Shown here piece by piece: positions 37,695 through 46,964 of a DNA stretch of 64,000 bases. The DNA comes from Cellulosilyticum sp. (GTDB lineage: Bacteria; Bacillota; Clostridia; Lachnospirales; Cellulosilyticaceae). The stretch is from assembly GCA_015058045.1 (NCBI GenBank), contig SVDC01000003.1:1-64000 (forward strand), read 5' to 3'. The translations under genes were made by a program, and so were the position numbers. Position 1 is the first letter of the stretch; each line of letters begins with the position of its first letter. Under the pieces are notes generated by a model. It did not search any database and was not told where the DNA came from. It worked only from the letters and a program-made list of their open reading frames with translations.

Positions 37695-38573
37695 CTACAT
37701 TGTGTGTTTTAATTCTGGTAACCTTTTAGTAATAGCCGCTGCTACTGCACCTGCTCCTATATGACAGGCTACACTTAATGGAAGTGGTGCCGCTTCAATG
37801 TGAAACTGTGGAAAGGTTTCTTTCAGTTCGTCTACCCATCTAGCCGCCTCTTCTTCATTACAGGTGTATGCTGCTTGAACCCGAACTTCTTCCGGTGTAT
37901 AGACTTCCATTCGCTTCATAGAATCTTTTAAAGCATTTATAATACACTGCTTTGCTTTTTTGCTCCCTCTCACTTTTGCATAAGCATCCAATTTTTCTCC
38001 ATGAATCTGTAAAATAGGTCTAATGTTTAAAATAGTTCCTATAGTTGCCACAGCAGGCGTAATTCTTCCACCTTTTTTAAGATACTTTAAATCTTCTACT
38101 GAAATATAAATATCTGAATTCAATCGATCACGTTCTAGAATTTGTTTAACCTCTTCACTGGTTTTCCCCATCCTAACTAATGCAATAGCATCTTCTACTG
38201 AGGACTTTTGTGGTACAGATATACGTTGATTATCAATCACATATACTTTTCCATCATACTCTTGTGCCATACTCATAGCACTTTCACATGATGAAGAAAG
38301 TCCACTAGACATAGGAATATAAATCACTTCATCATAAGATGCTAATAGTTGGTCCCACCTTTGCTTAACCTCTCCTAAGGCTGGCATAGACGTATAAATT
38401 TCTGCACCTTCTTCTTGCTCTTTAAAGAATGCCTCCCTTGAAAGATTAATACCTTCTTTATAATGTTTTTCATTGATTGTAAATGGCATAGCAAGAACAC
38501 TAACTCCCATTTGCCTTCCTTTTTCTTCTGTGATTCCGCTATTAGTATCTGTCATAATAGCTATCTTCTTCAT
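37695..38573 (-). CDS. DegV-family fatty-acid-binding protein
   Basis: DegV/FakB proteins hold a single fatty acid for the FakA kinase so that exogenous fatty acids can enter phospholipids. The N-terminal IMTDTNSGIT, the TSMPALGEV loop and the central MSSGLSSSCESA turn are typical, as is the 292-residue length. No fakA-like kinase gene lies in the window. It is encoded just upstream of the VOC gene on the same strand. Confidence 0.88.
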   Translation of the reverse strand: MKKIAIMTDTNSGITEEKGRQMGVSVLAMPFTINEKHYKEGINLSREAFFKEQEEGAEIYTSMPALGEVKQRWDQLLASYDEVIYIPMSSGLSSSCESAMSMAQEYDGKVYVIDNQRISVPQKSSVEDAIALVRMGKTSEEVKQILERDRLNSDIYISVEDLKYLKKGGRITPAVATIGTILNIRPILQIHGEKLDAYAKVRGSKKAKQCIINALKDSMKRMEVYTPEEVRVQAAYTCNEEEAARWVDELKETFPQFHIEAAPLPLSVACHIGAGAVAAAITKRLPELKHTM

Positions 38574-38770
38574 GTCTTGTACTCCTTTATGTCATTTAAA
38601 TACTTTAAACTAACCTCAATTATATTTTAACATCTTAAAAATATTATGAATTATTTTCACAAAATCTTTATTTATTAATTCTTTACTTAATGATACTTTT
38701 TTATTCTTATAAATAAACACTAGAATACTACTGAGTATCCTCTTTTAACAGCAGCTCCTTCCTCCTACTA
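38574..38770. other. Gene-free AT-rich stretch
   Basis: It lies between the degV start and the terminator of the next gene. It presumably holds the degV promoter; no clear element stands out. Confidence 0.4.
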
Positions 38771-38805
38771 CAAAAACTCCTAACTATAATCGTTAAGAGT
38801 TTTTT
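38771..38805 (-). terminator. Terminator after the beta-lactamase-like gene
   Basis: CAAAAACTCCTAAC pairs with GTTAAGAGTTTTTTG with one mismatch. T residues follow on either strand. Confidence 0.65.
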
Positions 38806-38872
38806 GTATCACACTAAGTCAGCTATGACTTAATCATTCTTTATTCTTATCATTTTTGAAAGAAATACTAGA

Positions 38873-40327
38873 TTAGATTTTTTTTCCAGAGAACACTCCA
38901 TCATATTCATTAAAAAGACTTTCTTCGATTTTCCTAAATAAAACGGTTACGTAATCTTCATAGAAACTAAATCCCATAAATAAATTCCCGATAGCCGAAT
39001 CAATAATCTGAAGCTTAATAAGGAAATAATGATCCATTCTCCAAGCAGCTGATGCTGCATATTTTAAATGATAGTCCGGAAAGTCTCCTATAGCATTATC
39101 ACCTATAAGAAAATTAATGCTATGTGTTCCCGTATGATTCTCATAAACGAATTGGCCTCTTGTCTCATCTTCAAAATGTAAAGAAATATTTTTTACACCA
39201 CATGGATTGACATCACAAATATATGTTTTATGATTAATTTCCTTGACTATTGGCGATGTTGTATCTCCAGATAACGCTAATAATCTACGACTATTCATAA
39301 AGTTTTCTAAGTCTTTAGGGAGTATTTCCTTGGAAATGCTCTGTACATTGTCCATATCACATCCTGTAGGTATTTTATCGTATACCTCCTGCCAAAAAGC
39401 ATCATATATAAGCTGTACACCACCTTGGCGTCCTTGGGCATCGGCAGTTGTAATCATATAAATATCTTTTTCAGGGACATATAGCGCTAGCTGTCCACCC
39501 ATCCCAAACATAACGTATCCACCATGAGTGGTCTGCCACAGCTGATAACCATACCCCTGAATCTCTTCTAACGTAGTCTGCTTTGCTATAGGGTCTGCAT
39601 GACGAAGCTTTGCAGTTTTTACATACTCCTTAGGCAAGTACTGTTTATCATTTAACTTACCATCATTGACAATGAGCATCATCATAATCAATATATCTCT
39701 TGGCGTTGCACACATTCCTGAGCCGCCCATACTAATACCAGTAGGATCTGTAAGACAGTATGCCTCTTTAGAAAAACCTAGTTCATCCAATCCCTTACTT
39801 CTTAAATAATCTAGGAAATTCATCCCAGATAATTTCTCCACAAGTGCACCTAGAACATGGGTTGAGGAAGTATCATAAGAAAAATTAGTCCCTGGTACAT
39901 TTGTAGGCGGTGTTCTGAAAAACGACTCTACCCAATCTGTTATATCCTTTGTCTTATATGTCGTTTTTTCATGACATGTCCTCATCGTTAACATCTGTCT
40001 GATGGTAAGCATTGCAGTATAAGGATAAGGCCCTTCTTCTGGCTGTTTTTCAGGAAAGTAGTCTACAATATGATCATCTAAAGAAAGTTTACCCTCTTCT
40101 TCTAAAAGCCCAATAGCCATAGATACAAAACTTTTACTTATTGAAAACATTCTATGCAGAGAATCCTGATTATACGGCTCATAATAGGCTTCCATACAAA
40201 TTTTGTTATGACGCATAATGATGACACTGTGAAGTGGTAATAATTGATTTTCTAACCTTGTAAGAAAATTGATAAGATAACCTGAATCAATCCCCACTTC
40301 TTCTGGCACGCAAGTTGTAAAATTCAT
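38873..40327 (-). CDS. Class C beta-lactamase-like serine hydrolase
   Basis: This belongs to the AmpC/esterase/D-peptidase superfamily. The catalytic SxxK is in MFSISKSFVSM near residue 63, the Tyr motif is FSYDTSSTH, and GMGGQLALYVPE stands where the third box lies. No signal peptide is seen, so it is probably cytosolic and more likely an esterase or peptidase than a true beta-lactamase. An extra C-terminal domain of about 170 residues makes it 484 long. I start at MNFTTCVPEE, which has AAGGGG upstream. Confidence 0.85.
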   Translation of the reverse strand: MNFTTCVPEEVGIDSGYLINFLTRLENQLLPLHSVIIMRHNKICMEAYYEPYNQDSLHRMFSISKSFVSMAIGLLEEEGKLSLDDHIVDYFPEKQPEEGPYPYTAMLTIRQMLTMRTCHEKTTYKTKDITDWVESFFRTPPTNVPGTNFSYDTSSTHVLGALVEKLSGMNFLDYLRSKGLDELGFSKEAYCLTDPTGISMGGSGMCATPRDILIMMMLIVNDGKLNDKQYLPKEYVKTAKLRHADPIAKQTTLEEIQGYGYQLWQTTHGGYVMFGMGGQLALYVPEKDIYMITTADAQGRQGGVQLIYDAFWQEVYDKIPTGCDMDNVQSISKEILPKDLENFMNSRRLLALSGDTTSPIVKEINHKTYICDVNPCGVKNISLHFEDETRGQFVYENHTGTHSINFLIGDNAIGDFPDYHLKYAASAAWRMDHYFLIKLQIIDSAIGNLFMGFSFYEDYVTVLFRKIEESLFNEYDGVFSGKKI

Positions 40328-40460
40328 CGTATTAAACCCCTTTATAACGTATGTAATAAATCTTAACACAATTATATCTTACAATTATGAATAATTCTAT
40401 TATATTACGTAAAATCCTCTCCGTAAGTTAACTACACAAAATACAAGCAAATGCTCTTAT

Positions 40461-41336
40461 CTATAGCCACCAGAAAGAATAATGCTCTTGTTTTTCAAAT
40501 CCAAGATTATAATAAAATGGTTGATCAGATATCACATAAGCTTCTTTAGCACCTAATAATCTACAGCGATTCAATGCTTCATATACAATAGCCTTCCCTA
40601 ATCCTTCCTTTCGATACTCAGGAATAGTACAGACAGGTTCAATATAGGCATAGTCAGTTTCTTCTGCAATCCAGCAATTACAGTGTGCAATGAAATTTCC
40701 ATTTTTATCTGCAACTACTAAGCAAAGGTCACTTCTAAAATGTGGTCGTTTTACTTCTTCATAAATCAACTGATCTTCAAATTCTTTTTTATCATTACCA
40801 TGGTCAAATCCCTGCCATAATACCCATTGATACTGATAGACATCGTCTTTTAAGTTAATTTCCTTTATTGTATGCTCTTTTGGAATAGAATATTGTAATA
40901 TCTCCTCTAGCCTTATTTTTAAAATAGTTTCATCTTGTTTAGCTTTATGAAATCCTTTCTCTAATAATACTTTTTGCAATTCTTTATTGCTATCATTTAC
41001 AGCAATCCCTAGCCCTGAATCATCTTTTAGATTTTCACAGGCATAATCAATAATTTCCGATAAAATTTCCTGCCACTCCGATAAACATCCGCAAAAGGCT
41101 TCTCCAAAATACTGATCATAGATTGCAGCACCTACGATAGTCTGCTCATGCCACCATAGTCCAATGTGGTGCATGAGAGTTTTATCAAAGTCAGTATGAT
41201 AATACATCCATTCCCATCTAGCCCAGTTCCAATTTATATGCTCCTTATTTTTTTTGTTAAGCTCTATCAGAAAGTTACATACATCTTTATAATTTTCATC
41301 TTTATAATTTGTAAATCTGATTTTTCTTTCAGTCAT
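40461..41336 (-). CDS. Tandem GNAT acetyltransferase
   Basis: The 291 residues hold two GNAT-like halves. The first (to about 150) has lost a clear acetyl-CoA loop. The second carries VCTIPEYRKEGLGKAIVYEALNRC and ends YYNLGFEKQEHYSFWW. Such double GNATs include mycothiol-synthase-like and other amine acetyltransferases. Only the C-terminal half looks catalytic. The ATG follows GGAGGAAAGAGG. Substrate unknown. Confidence 0.83.
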   Translation of the reverse strand: MTERKIRFTNYKDENYKDVCNFLIELNKKNKEHINWNWARWEWMYYHTDFDKTLMHHIGLWWHEQTIVGAAIYDQYFGEAFCGCLSEWQEILSEIIDYACENLKDDSGLGIAVNDSNKELQKVLLEKGFHKAKQDETILKIRLEEILQYSIPKEHTIKEINLKDDVYQYQWVLWQGFDHGNDKKEFEDQLIYEEVKRPHFRSDLCLVVADKNGNFIAHCNCWIAEETDYAYIEPVCTIPEYRKEGLGKAIVYEALNRCRLLGAKEAYVISDQPFYYNLGFEKQEHYSFWWL

Positions 41337-41420
41337 ATTTCCTCTTTCCTCCTATGTACATTTCTGTGTAAGTCTGCCTTAATTAAATTTGCATCAACTT
41401 ATCTCTATTATCATCACGAA

Positions 41421-41786
41421 TTATCTTCCGCCTAAAGTAATCATATCTAAAAAGGAAAAAATACTCATATTAAAGAAATCTACAAACATATGAGAAATAA
41501 CGCACAACCATAAATTCTTTGTTTTAATATAAATTGTTCCCCACAAGCATCCCATAATCAATAATGATACAATCATAGCTGGCTCTCGTAATGTATGTGA
41601 AAATACACCCCACATAAACGGATGACTTAATGTAAACATAATGGTAGTAAATAATACTGCCATTTTAGGCGATGTATCTAACCCCTCAATCATAAGCCTA
41701 TTAAAATGATTAGAAAAGGAGCAATAATATATCTCGTTCTTTTCATAAAATTCCTCCACATAAAATACTTTAATCATTTCTAACAT
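41421..41786 (-). pseudogene. Truncated CPBP-family intramembrane protease
   Basis: The frame holds an EEF motif near the start, then MFTLSHPFMWGV and VISHMFVDFF, which match the conserved Glu and His motifs of CAAX/bacteriocin-processing (CPBP) proteases. Only about three membrane helices remain. The N-terminal helices of a normal 200-280 residue member are missing, and the upstream 250 bases are AT-rich without a matching frame. It is most likely a 5'-truncated remnant, though a short functional form cannot be excluded. Confidence 0.6.
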
Positions 41787-41961
41787 AAAAACTTAATTTA
41801 TTTTTAATATCGCTAATTATAAATTATTTTAACATAAATATATCAAAAAACAAAAAATTTCAAAACCTACTATATCTAAGTAAAAAATATTTTAACTTTG
41901 TTAGAGCCAATATTTAAAGAATATTTCTTGAACAACTTTTTCTACTCTTTAAATAAAAAAC

Positions 41962-41985
41962 AGCCTAGAACTTATGTCCTAGACT
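41962..41985 (-). terminator. Terminator of relQ-metA
   Basis: The minus-strand RNA AGTCTAGGAC-ataa-GTTCTAGGCT pairs fully when G-U is allowed and is followed by GTTTTTTATTT. It lies 60 bases after the metA stop. Confidence 0.75.
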
Positions 41986-42044
41986 ATTCATCTTATTCTA
42001 TTAAAAGTAGTATGACACTACAGCCTAATACTCCAAGTCTTCTA

Positions 42045-42956
42045 CTACATTTTTTCCAAATCATAAGGTGTAACTTGATATACATAGTAATTAAGCCAAT
42101 TTGAAAAAATAGCATACATATGAGAGCGCCAACGTACCGTTACGCCTTCTTCCATATGGTCATTTTTATAATAATGTTTTGGCATTTGAATAGATAATCC
42201 TTTTCCTAAATCTCTTTTATACTCTTGATCTAGAGTCATTGGATCATATTCTCCATGTCCTGTCATAAAAACTTTCTTGCCATCTTCTGAAATAACTAGA
42301 CCTACACCTGATTCCTCAGAATGTAATAATAGTTTTAAACTATTACATTTTTCAACATCTTCCCTTTGAATGGTGCTATGTCTAGAATGTGGTATATTCA
42401 CATAATCATCTAACCCCTGTAAGAGTTTCTCATCTTGTATTTTTGTATGTTCAAATATCCCAAACATCTTTTCTGACAACTGATATTTAGGTATACCATA
42501 ATGATAATAAAGTCCTGCCTGTGCCCCCCAGCAAATATGAAAAGTAGAAGTCACATGAGTATTACTCCATTCCATTATTTCTTTTAGTTCATTCCAGTAG
42601 TTTACTTCTTCAAATTCCATTTGTTCTACTGGCGCACCTGTTATAATTAAACCATCAAAGTTCTGATGTGCTATTTCTTGAAATGTTTTATAAAATGTTT
42701 CTAAGTATATACTAGATGTATTTTTGGAGTCATGTGATAAAGGTCTTACAAGGGTAATATCCATCTGTAATGGCGTATTACTTAATAATCTTAAAAGCTG
42801 CACTTCTGTTTCTTGTTTAACTGGCATCAAATTTAAAATGGCTATTTTTAACTCTCTAATATCTTGAGTTACAGCCCTCGTTTCATCCATAACAAATATA
42901 TCTTCTTTTTGTAAAATTTCAATTGCAGGTAATGTATTCGGCACTCTGATTGGCAA
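42045..42956 (-). CDS. metA: Homoserine O-acetyltransferase (MetA family)
   Basis: MetA activates homoserine for methionine synthesis. Motifs are [14 protein letters not shown] (residues 40-53) and the catalytic Cys142 in [16 protein letters not shown], with a His in HSRHST. Residue 111 counts out as Glu in GAPVE. In studied homologues Glu at this place goes with acetyl-CoA and Gly with succinyl-CoA, so acetyl transfer is expected despite the common name homoserine O-succinyltransferase. It follows relQ by 31 bases and shares its promoter and terminator. No SAM riboswitch was seen. Confidence 0.93.
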   Translation of the reverse strand: MPIRVPNTLPAIEILQKEDIFVMDETRAVTQDIRELKIAILNLMPVKQETEVQLLRLLSNTPLQMDITLVRPLSHDSKNTSSIYLETFYKTFQEIAHQNFDGLIITGAPVEQMEFEEVNYWNELKEIMEWSNTHVTSTFHICWGAQAGLYYHYGIPKYQLSEKMFGIFEHTKIQDEKLLQGLDDYVNIPHSRHSTIQREDVEKCNSLKLLLHSEESGVGLVISEDGKKVFMTGHGEYDPMTLDQEYKRDLGKGLSIQMPKHYYKNDHMEEGVTVRWRSHMYAIFSNWLNYYVYQVTPYDLEKM

Positions 42957-42987
42957 TTTTACTCGTCTCCCCTCTTGTAACTTTAAT

Positions 42988-43776
42988 CTATCTTCCTGTT
43001 AGACTCCTGCTAAATTCCTTCATCTTAGCCATATCGCCCTCTTCCCATAAGGCCCAAAAAATCTCATAAATCTCATTCATATCTTTTTTATCTTTAGTTG
43101 CATTTAATGATTGTATTGAAGTAAAAATTTCTGCAATCAAATTAGATTCTTCTTGGAAAGATTCTTGACATTTTAGAACTTCTTCTCTAATCTCTGCCAT
43201 TTCTTGATCTAATAAAAAGGCTGCTTCAGCTGCTTTATTTAACCTCTCTTGAATATTCTTAGGCATATTCTGTTTATATTTATAGCGCAATGAATGCTCA
43301 ATAGTTGCCCAAAAATTCATAGCTAGAGTTCTAATTTGAATTTCTGCAAAAATCCATTTTTCTCCATGTCCTGTTTGTACAGGATATTTAATAATCATAT
43401 GATAACTTCTATAGCCACTGATTTTCATATTTGTAATATAGTCACGCTCTTCGATCACTACCAAATCTTTACGATCTCTAGCTCTTATAATATCAATGAC
43501 TTTATAAATGTCCTCCACAAATTGGCACATAATACGAATACCAGCAATATCTTCTATCTTTTCTTCGATTTCATCAAGCGGAATGCTTTTCTTTTCAGCC
43601 TTCTCTAAAATACTAGATATCTTTTTTACACGCCCCGTTACAAACTCAATTGGAGAATACTCATCTAACGCAATAAATTCTTTTCGAATGCTTTTAAACT
43701 TTACTTTGAGTTCCTCTACCGCTTGTGTATACGGTAGGAGCATACGTTTCCAATCCTTTTGTTGCTGCATTTCCAC
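42988..43776 (-). CDS. relQ: Small alarmone synthetase, RelQ/YjbM type
   Basis: It makes (p)ppGpp from ATP and GDP/GTP. Only the synthetase domain is present: [14 protein letters not shown], the acidic [23 protein letters not shown], and the [22 protein letters not shown] motif. There is no hydrolase, TGS or ACT domain. The helical C-terminal tail and 262-residue length fit the RelQ group. The start is probably GTG, nine bases after GGAGGT. It is first in a two-gene unit with metA, divergent from spoVB. Confidence 0.92.
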   Translation of the reverse strand: MEMQQQKDWKRMLLPYTQAVEELKVKFKSIRKEFIALDEYSPIEFVTGRVKKISSILEKAEKKSIPLDEIEEKIEDIAGIRIMCQFVEDIYKVIDIIRARDRKDLVVIEERDYITNMKISGYRSYHMIIKYPVQTGHGEKWIFAEIQIRTLAMNFWATIEHSLRYKYKQNMPKNIQERLNKAAEAAFLLDQEMAEIREEVLKCQESFQEESNLIAEIFTSIQSLNATKDKKDMNEIYEIFWALWEEGDMAKMKEFSRSLTGR

Positions 43777-43810
43777 CAGTAACTCACCTCCACTTAAAAT
43801 CCCCTATACT

Positions 43811-43839
43811 ATTATATATAAATTCAGTTTTTTACTCAA
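43811..43839 (-). promoter_or_regulatory. Promoter of relQ-metA
   Basis: TTGAGT (43834-43839) and a perfect TATAAT (43811-43816) on the minus strand have a 17-base spacer, 35 bases before the relQ start. Confidence 0.8.
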
Positions 43840-43962
43840 CGTAAAACCTATATTCTTCTATATTAAATATTGTTCTCATATTTTCGTAACTCGTCTCATA
43901 AATTGTACTAGTTATCATTCTATACACTCCATCTTTGAAACACATCATGAAAGGAGCTTTCT

Positions 43963-45495
43963 ATGAGCAAAAAATCATTAATCGCTGGTACACTTATTTT
44001 AACAATTGCTAGTTTTATTACACGTTTATTAGGCTTTGGCTTTCGTATTTATCAATCACAGGTTATGGGAGCAGAAGGTATGGGGCTCTATCAACTTCTT
44101 TTCCCCATTTATATGCTTCTTTGGGCTACTTCCTCTGCCGGTATCGCCTTAGCCATTGCTAAAATGATTGCCGCAGAAGTCTCCAAGGGCGAAGAAGGAA
44201 ATGCCGTACATATTTTGAAAGTTTCTCTACTTATCTCATTACCACTTAGCTTTATACTTTCTATTCTACTCTTTCTCTTTGCTCCTTTTATTGCACGTTA
44301 CTATATTCATGAGCCTGTAACAGAACTTTCGCTAAGAATCCTCGCTTTTTGTGTTCCCTTCATGTCCACAGCTTGTTGCTTAAGAGGCTATTTCCAAGGT
44401 CACCAAGAAATGTCTATTACTGCTTTAGCTCAAATTGTTGAGCAAGTGGCTCGCATGACCGCCATTTATCTCCTTGCCCATATTTTAATCCCTATGGGTA
44501 CTAAATATGTGTGTGCTCTAGGCGTTATTGGAATGTGTACCGGCGAAGTTTTTTCTTTTATTATGTCTTTTATTGCTTATCAACTAAAAAAGAGAAAAGT
44601 GACTTTAGGACCCGTTACCCTAAAACATTCTCAGACCTTTAATCAACTTTTGGCTTTATCGATTCCTATTACTGCCAATCGTTTTTTAACTTCTGGTCTT
44701 TCCTCTTTTGAAAACATTTTAATTCCAATTAATCTTGAGAAGTTTGGACTAACTTCTCATGAAGCATTAGCCCTATACGGAAAATTTAGTGGTATGGCCC
44801 TGCCTCTTTTACTTTTTCCTTCTATGGTAACTTCCTCCTTAGCAACAGCACTTGTTCCCGCTATCTCTGAAGCAGTAGCTATGAAAAAACAAGCAGTCCT
44901 ACAAAACACAATTGGACGTGCTATTCAGTTCTCCGCTCTAATCGGTATTGGTGCAACCTCACTTTTTCTTTCTTTCTCTGAGGATATTGCCATGGCTTGT
45001 TATCATATTAAAGATGTAGGCTATCTCCTTAAATGGCTTGCTGTTATTTGCCCCTTCATATACTTGCAAAACATCTTAACCGGTACGATGAATGGACTAG
45101 GCATGCAAAAGCGTACATTCCAAACCAATATTATTGGCTCTTTATTTTGCATTGGCACCATTCTACTCGTTGTACCTCTTAAAGGAATTATTGGCTTTGT
45201 ACTTGCTATGCTCTTTCAATCAGGTTTTGTTTGCTGTAGACTTTTAATATATGTGCTTGAATTTGTTGATCTTAAGGTAGATTTAAATCATTGGATTTTA
45301 AAACCTTCCATTGCTGCTATCATTTCTGCTTTTATTTCAATTACTTTTAAGCATTATTTATTTAGTCCCTATTTGGGCTTAGTTCTAAGTACTACTTTTT
45401 CACTACTCACTTTAGCTGGCACTTACCTTATTTGTTTAATTTTAGTTGGTTCTCTTTCTATTAAAGATATAAAAGCCTATATCGGTACTCGCTAA
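43963..45495 (+). CDS. spoVB: SpoVB/MATE-like polysaccharide transporter
   Basis: This 510-residue integral membrane protein of the MOP flippase superfamily has about 14 helices. The N-terminus ITRLLGFGFRIYQSQVMGAEGMGLYQL and CCLRGYFQGHQEMS are typical of SpoVB, which is needed for spore cortex synthesis and is thought to move lipid-linked peptidoglycan precursor. Close homologues (YtgP/MurJ-like) act in vegetative cells, so the exact role is inferred. The ATG follows AAAGGAG. It is monocistronic. Confidence 0.88.
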   Translation: MSKKSLIAGTLILTIASFITRLLGFGFRIYQSQVMGAEGMGLYQLLFPIYMLLWATSSAGIALAIAKMIAAEVSKGEEGNAVHILKVSLLISLPLSFILSILLFLFAPFIARYYIHEPVTELSLRILAFCVPFMSTACCLRGYFQGHQEMSITALAQIVEQVARMTAIYLLAHILIPMGTKYVCALGVIGMCTGEVFSFIMSFIAYQLKKRKVTLGPVTLKHSQTFNQLLALSIPITANRFLTSGLSSFENILIPINLEKFGLTSHEALALYGKFSGMALPLLLFPSMVTSSLATALVPAISEAVAMKKQAVLQNTIGRAIQFSALIGIGATSLFLSFSEDIAMACYHIKDVGYLLKWLAVICPFIYLQNILTGTMNGLGMQKRTFQTNIIGSLFCIGTILLVVPLKGIIGFVLAMLFQSGFVCCRLLIYVLEFVDLKVDLNHWILKPSIAAIISAFISITFKHYLFSPYLGLVLSTTFSLLTLAGTYLICLILVGSLSIKDIKAYIGTR

Positions 45496-45511
45496 AGGAG
45501 TACCTTTTTTT
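45484..45511 (+). terminator. Terminator overlapping the spoVB stop
   Basis: GGTACTC-gctaaag-GAGTACC followed by seven T begins inside the last codons of spoVB. Confidence 0.85.
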
Positions 45512-46838
45512 ATGCCTTATGGTCTTCCTTTAAAAATTGCATATGCTCACCGACTTTAGCTTCATATCCTTCTTTCGTTACTTCATAATAAACCGTTCCA
45601 ACAAGCTCATCAGGTAAATATTGTTGTTTTACATAATGATTTGGATAATCATGGGCATACTTGTAACCTTGGCCATGTTCTAATGCTTTTGCTCCACTAT
45701 AATGAGAGTCTCGTAAATGATTAGGCACACTTCCAATTTCCCTATGTGCTACGTCTCCTAGTGCTTTATTAATGGCATTATAACTGGCATTACTTTTGGG
45801 TGCTGTTGCCACATAAATCGCTGCTTGACTTAAGATAATGCGTCCTTCTGGTATCCCAATACGTTCCACAGCTAGCATAGCATTAGTCGCCACTACTAAA
45901 GCCTGTGGATCTGCATTACCAACATCCTCACTAGCACATATTGTAATACGTCTTGCAATAAACTTAGGATCTTCCCCAGCTTCAATCATTCGTGCTAAAT
46001 AATGCACAGCAGCATCCGGATCACTGCCTCGCATACTTTTTATAAAAGCTGAAATCACATCATAATGATTATCACCTTTCTTATCATATACCAATGCTTT
46101 CTTTTGCATACACTCTTCTAAAACAGCTACCGTAAGATAGGTTGTCCCATCTTCTGCTTTTGGTGTAGTCATAACAGCAAGTTCTATAGCATTTAATGCA
46201 TTTCTTGCATCTCCACAAGTGCGCATTGCTAAATACTCTAGTGCCTCATCATCAATTTGTGCACCATAAACCCCTAATCCTCTTTCTTTATTATGAACAG
46301 CTTCCCTTATAATACTTTTTATATCTTCATTGTTTAATGGTTTTAGCTCAAAAACGAGTGAACGTGAAATAAGCGCACGATTCACCTCAAAGTATGGATT
46401 TTCCGTAGTGGCTCCAATTAATACTAGGGTGCCATCTTCTGTATAAGGAAGCAAGGCATCTTGTTGCGCTTTATTAAAACGATGAATTTCATCAATAAAA
46501 ATAATAGTCTTTTTACCCGTCATACCACGTGCTGTCTTTGCCTCTTCTACTGCCTTAACAATATCCGCTTTACCACAAGTTGTGGCATTTAAGGTAATAA
46601 AATTGGCTTTAGTTGTATGTGCAATAACCTTTGCAATGGTTGTTTTTCCCGTTCCTGGAGGTCCATAAAATATTAAGGATTGTAACTTATCAGCCTTAAT
46701 AGCACGATATAATAATTTATCTTCTCCCAAAATATGCTTTTGCCCAACAATCTCACTAAGTTTGGTGGGACGCATACGAGAAGCAAGTGGTGATTCCTGT
46801 TGGCTTTTCTTTTCACCTATATATTCAAATAAGTCCAT
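45510..46838 (-). CDS. rarA: Replication-associated recombination protein RarA (MgsA)
   Basis: This clamp-loader-like AAA+ ATPase acts at stalled forks and single-strand ends. Motifs are RPTKLSEIVGQKHIL, Walker A FYGPPGTGKTT near residue 58, Walker B IFIDEIHRFNKAQQD, and sensor 1 IGATTENP. The C-terminal tetramerisation part with NHLRDSHYSGAKALEHGQGYKYAHD is complete. The length is 442. It is convergent with spoVB and monocistronic. Confidence 0.94.
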   Translation of the reverse strand: MDLFEYIGEKKSQQESPLASRMRPTKLSEIVGQKHILGEDKLLYRAIKADKLQSLIFYGPPGTGKTTIAKVIAHTTKANFITLNATTCGKADIVKAVEEAKTARGMTGKKTIIFIDEIHRFNKAQQDALLPYTEDGTLVLIGATTENPYFEVNRALISRSLVFELKPLNNEDIKSIIREAVHNKERGLGVYGAQIDDEALEYLAMRTCGDARNALNAIELAVMTTPKAEDGTTYLTVAVLEECMQKKALVYDKKGDNHYDVISAFIKSMRGSDPDAAVHYLARMIEAGEDPKFIARRITICASEDVGNADPQALVVATNAMLAVERIGIPEGRIILSQAAIYVATAPKSNASYNAINKALGDVAHREIGSVPNHLRDSHYSGAKALEHGQGYKYAHDYPNHYVKQQYLPDELVGTVYYEVTKEGYEAKVGEHMQFLKEDHKA

Positions 46839-46916
46839 AAAATCTCATTTCCCTTTCTTCCAATTATTTCATCCTTTTTATTATACCACATAACCCTCCT
46901 AAAATAATCCATAGCA

Positions 46917-46951
46917 AAATAGCTTGAGTAAATTCTTACCCAAGCTATTTT
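46917..46951 (-). terminator. Terminator of the Cache-HAMP gene
   Basis: AAAATAGCTTGAGTAA/TTACCCAAGCTATTTT with one mismatch and a 3-4 base loop lies just after the stop codon. Confidence 0.75.
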
Positions 46952-46964
46952 AGTGTATATTCAC

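Noticed and set aside
42957-43962. SAM riboswitch or T-box before metA
   Set aside because: The 31-base metA gap is too short, and the leader before relQ has no conserved aptamer blocks or T-box motif.
43508-43966. 152-codon plus-strand ORF overlapping relQ and the relQ-spoVB gap
   Set aside because: It is antisense to conserved relQ codons and its end overlaps the spoVB start; no family resemblance was seen.
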